A stretch of 64,000 nt of DNA from contig NC_044291.2 in the NCBI RefSeq assembly GCF_004027225.2, positions 11,516,707 through 11,580,706 of the forward strand, in the 5' to 3' direction. Position numbers and translations under genes: made by a program. This DNA is from Strigops habroptila (lineage: Eukaryota; Chordata; Aves; Psittaciformes; Psittacidae). The notes under the pieces were generated by a model. That model saw only the letters and a list, made by a program, of their open reading frames with translations. It was not told the DNA's origin and searched no databases. Positions 56,303 through 64,000 of the stretch are shown piece by piece; position 1 is the stretch's first letter; each line of letters starts with the position of its first letter.

Positions 56303-57571
56303 GGACGGGGTTGATACAGCAGAGTGGGAGTGAGGGCTGGGTAGAGGTAGAAAAGGCAGGAGGATGGAAGGATGTAATGAATGAGTGATTTAGATCACTT
56401 AAAGCATCACTGTCTGTGGTATTGGCAACAGTAGTTTTAATCTGATGTCAAAGTGTCACTTCACAGTTCATGGCAAGGTTCACTCTGTGACTTACTACAT
56501 GGATGACACGTACAAAGGCAGATGGAGTCAGAATCCAGCTAAAATGATCTGCACAGAGACTGGAGACTCGGTGAGAGAATGGTGAGAGCGACCCTGCACT
56601 GAGTCAGTGGGGTCAGAGTGGACCCCTTTGCTTTCTACACTCCTCATGGAGCGTAGTGCGGGTAGGTCCAGTCTTAGTCTCAGACTTGGACAATGGTTTA
56701 TGTCTAATGGAATTATCTATGCAAAGTTTATATGAGTATGGATTTAGTTAGTATTAATTCAGCATGTTGTGAGTTACTCACCCAGGGTCTGTGCGGGTAA
56801 GGGGTCTCTCTGCTTTGGGCAACGAAGGATCTCTTAGTCTCAGGTAAGGAATCTGAAACCTTGAGAGGTTCCCTGCTCAAGGGGGTTGTCATGTGTGTGG
56901 AATCCAGGGAGAGCTCAGAATGGACTCATCCAAAGATCTGTTGTTGGTAAAAGATCTCTGTGCCTCGAGGAGCAACCTTGAGAGACATCCCAACTCCAGG
57001 GGAGATGGCCACCACACAGCCACGCTGCTCACTTAGCCTGCTGTATTTATGGGATGAAGTGGGATGAAGTGTTTGGCTTGTGGTCAAATTGCACATGATG
57101 GGAAAGGTGTCCAGGAGACTCCTTGTGCCCACCACTTCCTTTGTTCCTTGGTAAATGAGTGTTGGAAAAGCTATTCCTTCATTAATCGCATGGTCAGTGC
57201 TCACCGTGTCCCTGCTCCTTTGTGGCTCTCCCAGAGGAGCTCTTGGCCTGGCTGTGGCTCAGGCCTCCCCCTCCTTTGCAGCCTGTTCCAAACTACTGCT
57301 GGTTTGGTGTGCGGCTCCTGGAGGAGCAGAGCCTCAGCTGCCTGAACTCGTGCAGCTCCTCAAGAGTCAGTGGTGGCTGTTTCCGCTGAGCTGCTCTGAG
57401 TAGCTGAATAAACACTAATTTTAATGGCTGAGGCTCATGGTTTTTAACAAACCCTGTGTAATATGGGAGGACTAATTGCAGCTGAATAATGCTTGCATGA
57501 AGTTAGCGTGCTTTGCACAGCGTTCTTTTTGTGTTTAATCAACTGTGTTTGTCTGCTTGCTCTATTCCCAG

Positions 57572-57706
57572 TGAAAATTGTCATCCGAGGGGACAGGAAC
57601 ACTGGGAAAACCACGCTCTGGCACCGACTGCAGGGAAAGAAATTTATTGAGGAATATATTCCAACTCAGGAGATCCAAGTCACCAGCATCCACTGGAATT
57701 ACAAAA
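57572..57706 (+). CDS. RABL6: RABL6 coding exon 2 (P-loop of the GTPase domain)
   Basis: The acceptor TCTATTCCCAG completes codon 44 (Met) and gives residues 44-88, ending at a GTAAGA donor in phase 1. [20 protein letters not shown] contains the Walker A P-loop GDRNTGKT (residues 50-57), with the nucleotide-binding lysine (56) and threonine (57). [16 protein letters not shown] covers the switch I region with the conserved threonine. The match to mammalian RABL6 is near-identical. The GTPase fold is Rab/Ran-like but lacks the prenylation-type small size. Confidence 0.96.
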
Positions 57707-60700
57707 GTAAGAGGGAAGAGGGTGGAGGGAGTTACAGTCATGGGACAGTGCATGGGATAGAAATTCCAGTGCCGCCTCCTTTTCTTCTTTCTTCTGTGTC
57801 TGCTTGGGAGATAAAATGGTTTCTCATCACTGTTGTTATTTTAATGGATTATTCACAGTTTCTCAGTCATGTTTTTAATAACTTTACTCACAAACCGTGG
57901 AAGTGCTAAAGGATCGGTCTTTGGAAGCCGCAGTTCAAGGGAAGTGTTTAGCAGGTGATCCCAAAGATGGGAAACATTTGTGATGTGCTTGGCTTGTTAA
58001 TGAAACCAGGTTTATTATGGAAATCTGGCTCTGAGGCTAAGCCCTGCTTTTGCTCGTACTGTGTTGTGTAGGAGTCGAATCCTGCTAACTAGTTTTTTAC
58101 TGATTAAAATGTAAAGAACATCCTGTAACTGGTGAAGGTGATGTTATAAAAATTGATGTAGCACTAATAACTCTAGGCTCACTTCCTGAAGCACGGAAGT
58201 ATCTTCTGAGCTTTTTGAAGTGCTCGTTTGAATCTGAGAGTTGAGGTGTGAATTTGTTTTCCTTTCCCCATTGCTCTGGAAGCCCTGGATCTCTCCTGGA
58301 GAAAACCCTGCAGGCACTGAAATAGCACAAGGCTGCAGTTCAACAGTGCATTGAGTCCAGTTTTCAGGTTTCTGATCAGAAATGCCACAGCCTTTTGGGG
58401 TGCACCACTGAGTCAGTAGGAACTGATCTGTGAGACTGATTTTGCTTTAAGGAAAAGGTCAGCAGTTAGTTTGTCATTATCAGATGTTTCCCATGTGCAC
58501 CACTCTGACCTTTTGTTGAATCGGATACTCTCTGTCTTCTCACAGCTGGGAAAAAGCCAATGTGCAGTTGGGGTCAGCACCAAATTGGGTGCTTCATCTA
58601 GTTCACCAATCACATTTGTGTTGCTGGATGATACCATGATGCCCAAGTCTTGTGATAAGGGTCACAGAGCCGCAGGTGGTCACCAGCAGCCTGCCTTGGG
58701 CTCGTGCTCTCTCAGCCTCTGTTGGCCTCATAGGCTTCAGCGCAAGGGGCCGAGCGCTGCCGGTGTCTGCTCACAGGGAGATGGGAGCCAGAGTCCTGGA
58801 GACTCTCACGCCCTTCTGAAGACAGGCTTGCACATGAGTCAGCTCTCTCTTGACATGTTTCTGCAGAGCTTGCTGGTTAGAGTTGAAGCAATGTGTACAT
58901 GTGGGGATGGACTTTTCTCCAGGTGACATGTTGCCGAGCTGGTTTAAATATCCAGAGTGCTCTATATGAAATTGTGCCTTTCCTTTGTGCTTCTTTTTCA
59001 TTGTAAAACACTATTATTTTCATAGGAGTAATTTCCAGCAGCGTAGGAGATTCTCTGTTGACCTTAAAACTTGCTTTAAAAAACACCCCCTGTTTAAAAA
59101 CCATCGTAAGGTGCTTCCTGCTGTGCAAACCTCCCATCCAAGCTGGGTGATGGACACTCGGGGAAGGTGGCTCAGCTGCAATCACTGCTCTGTTGGTTGA
59201 GTTAATCTGGAGAGGAGAAATGAAGTTTGTTTTTCCTGTGATCATGCTCTCGAGCTGCCTTGAGTAAACCTGGTGGGCAGCACATATTTACAGATGTTAA
59301 TTAAATCCCCATCAAATATTGAGGGATTCTTCCATTACCTGGATTTAGAAGATTTACGTTTTATACATGGAAGGTATCTTGTCATAGCTTCAGAAATTTT
59401 ATACTGAAGGGATTAATACAGGCAGAGGAGTTTGAGTTATTTCTTCCTACTCAGAATGAACAAAATTACTTTTCTGTGCCAATTGTCTCTGTGACGAAGA
59501 TGTGTAATTTGTGTGTCCAGGTGAGGAGGTGCCATTCCTCACCTAAGGAATGCTTTGTCGGCCTACGCCAGTCACTAGTTTTAGTCTCTGTTTGGCAGTC
59601 TCAAAACGGGCCTGAAATAAAAGTTGGCAACTACTCTGTTCAAATACATGGAATGCTTTTGGGATGGGCGTGGGGAATGGCAGAGCTGCTCTGCTCTGCC
59701 CTGCCCTGGGGGTGTGTGAACTGAAGCTGATGAAGCGAATCGGGCAGTTGCATGAGGGTAACAGTCTGGGGGCCTGGGATGCCAGTGGTGAACCCCCCAT
59801 AAAGCAAGGATTCTTATTTTTAAATGAGCTTTCCTGCAGTTGGAGTGTTCTCACTCCTCTCCACCGTTGGCAATGCCTTAGTGTGCCAGTGGCTGCGGAG
59901 TACTTGGCCAAATAGCAACTGAGGACACATCTTTGGAGTGGTTTAATCCATGGTTTATGCTCATCCAAGTTACAAAGTAAAAAGGCTGGATTGGCACTCT
60001 CTCTGCTGCACCAAAGCTGTTCAGGTGAACTGCTGCTGCTGTGTATGAGTCACACCAAAGCCAACACAGCAGCACTGAAGTAATTATCCTCTTGGGTGTT
60101 CAGGATAATCGGGAATGAAGCTGGTGATGAACTGGCTACAAGCCAGCAGGAGCGCTGGTGCTAAGAGGAGAAAAAACACACGTGGAGAAATGGTTTTCCT
60201 GGCCCTCATGCAGTCGGTTTCTTTGTGAAATTCTGTGCTTCCCCTCAGATAGAGGGTGCAGAGCAGGTCTTTGAGGGTCAAACACTTCAACTCCTCAGCT
60301 GCCGGGGAGCGCTGCTGCGCCGCAGGGTGTCAGTACTGCTCACATTACCCAGCAGAAGAACCAATCTTAACTGAGGGTGCACTTGGTGTTAGGGTGAGGA
60401 GGTGGAGAGCTTGGGAGCAAAGTCCCAGTGCAAGGTACTGGGTCACCTCCTAGGAGAGCACTGGACGTCACATGAGGGCTTCTGGAATGGGGTTCCAGCT
60501 TCTCTGCGGAGGCCCCTTGTTGATGCTTGTGTGCTGCTTCACGTGGCGCTGCTGGAAAGAGCAAGCAGCCTCTGGGCTCCTCCCGTGCCCCTGTAGAGTT
60601 TGGAGTTTGTCACCTGAGAAAGGAAGACATCTCCTTCCCATTTGCAGAAAGTCCTGCCTGTTGAAGGGCACCAGGATCACTTGACTGGTCTGTCCATCCC

Positions 60701-63063
60701 CTTGGCCTTCAGGGGCAGCAGCAGCACTGCTGGTCCCAGCCGCAGGGTCTCAGTTCGGGGCAGACCTCCCCTTGCTCATCAGTGTCACTGTGGACCATGA
60801 ACGGACCATGGACTCGAGCAGCCACGTCACAGGGAGAGCACCCAGCGGTGCAGCACCAGTGGGTGAGGAGGTGTTGAGTGTCAGGTGGGTGATAACGGGA
60901 AACGGTTGGACTTTAGCCCTACCTGGCTTGAGGTCTGTAGAAATAGTCAGGGACAGAACTAACTTGGAGCGTAATGGTTTGAGCAGAAGTTGAGAAGCAG
61001 CAGCAGCAGGTGGGAGTGTTGATCTGCTGGAGGATAGGAAGGCTCTACAAAGGGATCTGGACAGGCTGGATCCATGGGCTGTGGCCAAGTTTATGAAGTT
61101 CCACAAGGCAAAGTGCCAGCTCCTGCCCTTGTTTCACAACAGCCCCATCCAACACAGGCTTGGGGAAGAGTGGCTGGAAAGCTGCTCATGGAAAAGGACC
61201 TGGAGGTGCTCATTGATGGAGCTGAACATGAGCAGGTTGTGCCCAGGCAGCCGAGAAGCCACCAGCATCCTGGCCTGTATCAGCAATAGTGCGGCAGCAG
61301 GGCCAGGGCAGTGATTGTCCCCCTGTGCTGGGCACTGGCAAGGCTGCACCTTGAATCCTGTGTTCAGTTCTGGGCCCCTCACTACAAGAGAGACACTGAG
61401 GTGCTGGAGCGGGGCAGAGAAGGGCAACAGAGCTGGTGCAGGGCCTGGAGCACAAGTGTGATGAGGAACGGCTGAGGGACCTGGGGGGGTTTAGTCTGGA
61501 GAAGAGAAGGCTCAGGGGGGACCTTATCGCTCTCTGCAGCTGACTGACAGGAGGATGGAGCCAGGAGGGGGCTGGTCTCTGCTCCCAAGGAACAAGGGAT
61601 GGGACAAGAGGAAAAGGCCTCAAGCTGCACCAGGGCAGGTTTAGATGGAGATGAGGAACAATTCCTTCCCCAAAGGGTGCTCAGGCATTGGAACAGGCTG
61701 CTCAGGGCAGTGCTGGAGTCACCGTCCCTGGAAGTGTTCACACACCGTGTAGCCGAGGCCCTCAGTGCCATGGGTTAGTGGTGGCCTTGGCAGTGCTGGG
61801 AACGGTTGGACTTGATGAGCTTAAAGGTCTTTTCCAACCCAGTTGATTCAGTAATTCTGTGAAGGTGCAGGGCTGCAGGCTGCTGTTGGGTTTCCAGTCC
61901 CACCTGAGCCTGTGATGCGCTGGCTGGGCTGAGCCTGGGCAAGTCTCCTGTTCATGCCATGCCCACTGCCCTGCTGGCAAAGGGGAAGGGGAGCGGCAGT
62001 TGCTATGATTTGGCTGATTTGGCTTCATGCATAAATGTAAAAAGGATCTTTCTCCAGAAGCAGAGGATCAAAGTTTTCCTTTATTCATAATCTGTTTTTA
62101 CAATGTTTTGAAACATTTCAGTTAAGCCAACAGGGAATTCTGCAGAGGGAATGTTTCCTGGCTTGCCAATGACACTTAGCTAAAGTCTTATGCCATCCTC
62201 TAGGAGATTATTTTCTACTCTTGAGACATTATCCTCCTATTCCATTGCTTTATGTGCAGAGCTACTCCAGGTACAAGCTTCTGTTCTGTAGCCCATAGCA
62301 TTTCCAAACAGCAGCTGTTCCTTGGAACAGCTCCATGGAGTTTGGGGCTGCTTGTGTGGATTCAGCAGAAACATCTGACCAAGGCTGCCCACCCCTCGTG
62401 CCAGCAGAGTCAGGGGATCAGTACCACAGCACTGGCTCTGCAGGTAGAATTTTGATTGTCTTGCTCCAGATTTTAGCAACTCAATTATATGTCGCTGCTT
62501 GTAATTTACTGATGCTGCAGCTTGTGAAGAGGCAAAATTGCCGCTAATATCTTCTTTTTCATAAGACACAACGTGAAATGAGCAGGGAAATGGCTTTCTG
62601 TAGCTGCAAGACTGCACTGTTTGTCATGTCTGCAGGAAGATGCTGTTAGTAACCGATCTTCCTTAAATGTGTGTATTCCTTTTTTTCCAGTTGTACAGCT
62701 CACTTACAGACCAGGCTTTGTGCTTACATTTGTGTCAGTTTCGAAAGAATATGGAAACCTCTGTTTATGCAGAGAATCTATGCAAAATATTTATAACATG
62801 CTTCAAATCTGACATAAACCATAGAGGAAATGTAGCTGGCACTTGTGTGACTAAGTCCTTAGGTTCTTTGGCTAGCACAGTTTGGTGTAGAGGATGGACC
62901 TTCAGCCATGTTGTGTTTGGATTTGCTTCTAGCTCTAGAAAGCCTTTTGGTTTCCATTCATCTGCTGCTTTGGTGGTGCTGGCTCTGGGGGAGGCTCTGG
63001 TGAGCGCTGAGCATTGGTTGTTAACTGAAACGCCTCCTGACATTTGTGTTCTTGTGCTTTCAG
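57707..63063 (+). other. RABL6: RABL6 intron 2 (5.4 kb)
   Basis: Contains the long CR1 at 61003 and otherwise unique sequence. A stretch rich in AT near 62040-62240 and 62440-62580 shows no coding features. No exon recognised. Confidence 0.75.
61003..61862 (+). mobile_element. Longest intact-ended CR1 (about 860 bp), RABL6 intron 2
   Basis: Runs from the C-terminal RT region (GATCTGGACAGGCTGGATCC, AAGTTCCACAAGGCAAAGTG) through GTGTTCAGTTCTGGGCCCCT, GGGGGGACCTTATCGCTCTC and AACAGGCTGCTCAGGGCAG to the tail GATTCAGTAATTCTGTG. Second subfamily, plus orientation. Stops interrupt the ORF2 remnant. Confidence 0.9.
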
Positions 63064-63111
63064 CCACCGACGATATTGTTAAAGTTGAAGTCTGGGATGT
63101 CGTCGACAAAG
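63064..63111 (+). CDS. RABL6: RABL6 coding exon 3 (switch II / Walker B region)
   Basis: A 48-bp exon between TGCTTTCAG and GTAAGA. Two bases complete Thr89, then TDDIVKVEVWDVVDK (residues 90-104) and one base of codon 105. VWDVVDK holds the WD-x-V motif that replaces the Rab WDTAG of switch II, an atypical feature of this family. The rest of RABL6 lies beyond the right edge. Confidence 0.94.
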
Positions 63112-64000
63112 GTAAGATTCTCACTTCCTTTCTCATGGGGATTCATTGCTCTTTCCCAGTTTTAATTGAAACCTCACATGGCATTCAGGCATAGCTGCTT
63201 CACTGGAGAAAAATGTCTGTACTGGTGTTTTCCAAGTGCATGGATGTTACTTCCTGAAAATATATGGAAAGGAGTGAGGAGTCTCCTGTGCTAGAGCCTG
63301 TTATTTGGGATTTGAACTTCAGATTACACCCAGTGTTCAGAAGCAGTTGGTTCATGTGCTCCATGAAATAGCCTGCTGCATAGTGTGTTCACTGGGCTTT
63401 ATTAGAAACTTCATCTTCTCTCCTTTATAGTTTCATATATATTTAGACAGCTCCTGAGTTCCTGGTTCTGTTTATAAAAGTGCTGTCAAGCTGTTCTTGT
63501 ATAGGAATGCTCTTGTTAAGTTGGTAAAATGTTATCTGCAGTGAATAATGTATGCAGGAGGGAAGGATAAGAGAGAAGCCAGTTACTTACATTCACTTAG
63601 GACTGAAAATGCAATAGATGTAATCCAAACCCTTTTCTAAATGCTCAGCCAAGGAGAGCATTATGATGTAGAAACACATTTTTCATTAGTTTTCGGTTTT
63701 TGTCAGAGTATAAAGTTCTGGTTTATAAAACTAAAACCCCAGAAAACCACATGTGAAGACAGCATGTGGATGCAGTGCAAGCCTGGATGCAGTGGCATCT
63801 GTGCCTAGAAGAGGTTGGGCTGCAGATGTAGATATTACCAGCTCGTTCTGTGGCCCCAAATGCAGATTTGTGGCTGTTATCCCAGCCAGGTTTCTGGTTT
63901 AAGCGTACGGTCAGGAAGGCAGCTTTGTGAGGGAGCATCTCTTGCTGTGCAGGTTGTGCTCCTCGTTCGTGTGTTTCTGCCAGTCAAACCTGTTGACCAC
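63112..64000 (+). other. RABL6: RABL6 intron 3, incomplete
   Basis: Begins GTAAGATTCTCAC. It is AT-richer than the left part of the window, with no repeat or exon recognised before the window ends. Confidence 0.7.

Larger units (their letters stand above)
52111..57571 (+). other. RABL6: RABL6 intron 1 (5.5 kb)
   Basis: Starts GTGAGT and ends TCTATTCCCAG. It contains one CR1 fragment (56074), an RFX X-box-like site (53598-53611) with a MEF2-like TATTTATAG just after it, and otherwise unique AT/GC-balanced sequence. No additional exon recognised. Confidence 0.75.

Noticed and set aside
1-64000. CRISPR arrays, bacterial operons, defence islands, tRNA or rRNA genes
   Set aside because: I looked for direct repeats with unique spacers and cloverleaf or rRNA motifs and saw none; the sequence is vertebrate throughout.

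Overview
The window looks like vertebrate nuclear DNA, most likely from a bird. It holds about two dozen CR1 LINE 3' fragments in both orientations, whose 3' ends carry the ATTCTATGATTCT-type tail. It also has GC-rich minisatellites, CpG islands, and introns with standard GT/AG boundaries. A fragment at 40700 starts like an LTR I associate with neoavian birds (a weak inference). Nothing is bacterial: there are no operons, CRISPR arrays or insertion sequences. Most long open frames are chance products of GC-rich or repetitive sequence.

Four genes can be supported, all on the + strand. (1) The 3' end of EXD3, a Mut7-C domain protein, has two exons (8256-8349 and 17362-17675) separated by a 9-kb intron. 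The first 8.2 kb are probably an earlier EXD3 intron. (2) NRARP, the Notch-regulated ankyrin repeat protein, is a single-exon gene (CDS 27631-27978). It has a CpG-island promoter with CCAAT, CRE and TATA-like motifs and a 3'UTR of about 2.7 kb ending near 30.7 kb. (3) AMBP, the alpha-1-microglobulin/bikunin precursor, is complete in ten coding exons (45450-50809) and encodes 345 residues. (4) The 5' part of RABL6, a Rab-like GTPase, begins in a CpG island (ATG at 51981). Three coding exons are present, and the gene continues past the right edge.

The rest is intron or intergenic DNA: CR1 fragments, several minisatellites, one old CR1 remnant with reverse-transcriptase-region similarity (about 41.66-42.66 kb), an LTR-like fragment, a 134-bp inverted repeat at 36.8/37.4 kb, and orphan CpG islands at 4 kb and 24 kb.

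The genes do not form one pathway. EXD3 followed by NRARP keeps the relative orientation I know from human 9q34.3. RABL6 is also a 9q34.3 gene, but human AMBP lies at 9q32, so AMBP beside RABL6 is a lineage difference or an ancestral arrangement. I found no convincing undescribed system. The most interesting observations are the bikunin part of AMBP (both Kunitz P1 residues and the glycosaminoglycan Ser-Gly site differ from human), the regulatory layout around NRARP (an overlapping uORF, repeats, and a paired RBPJ-like inverted motif in the 3'UTR), and the long inverted repeat.
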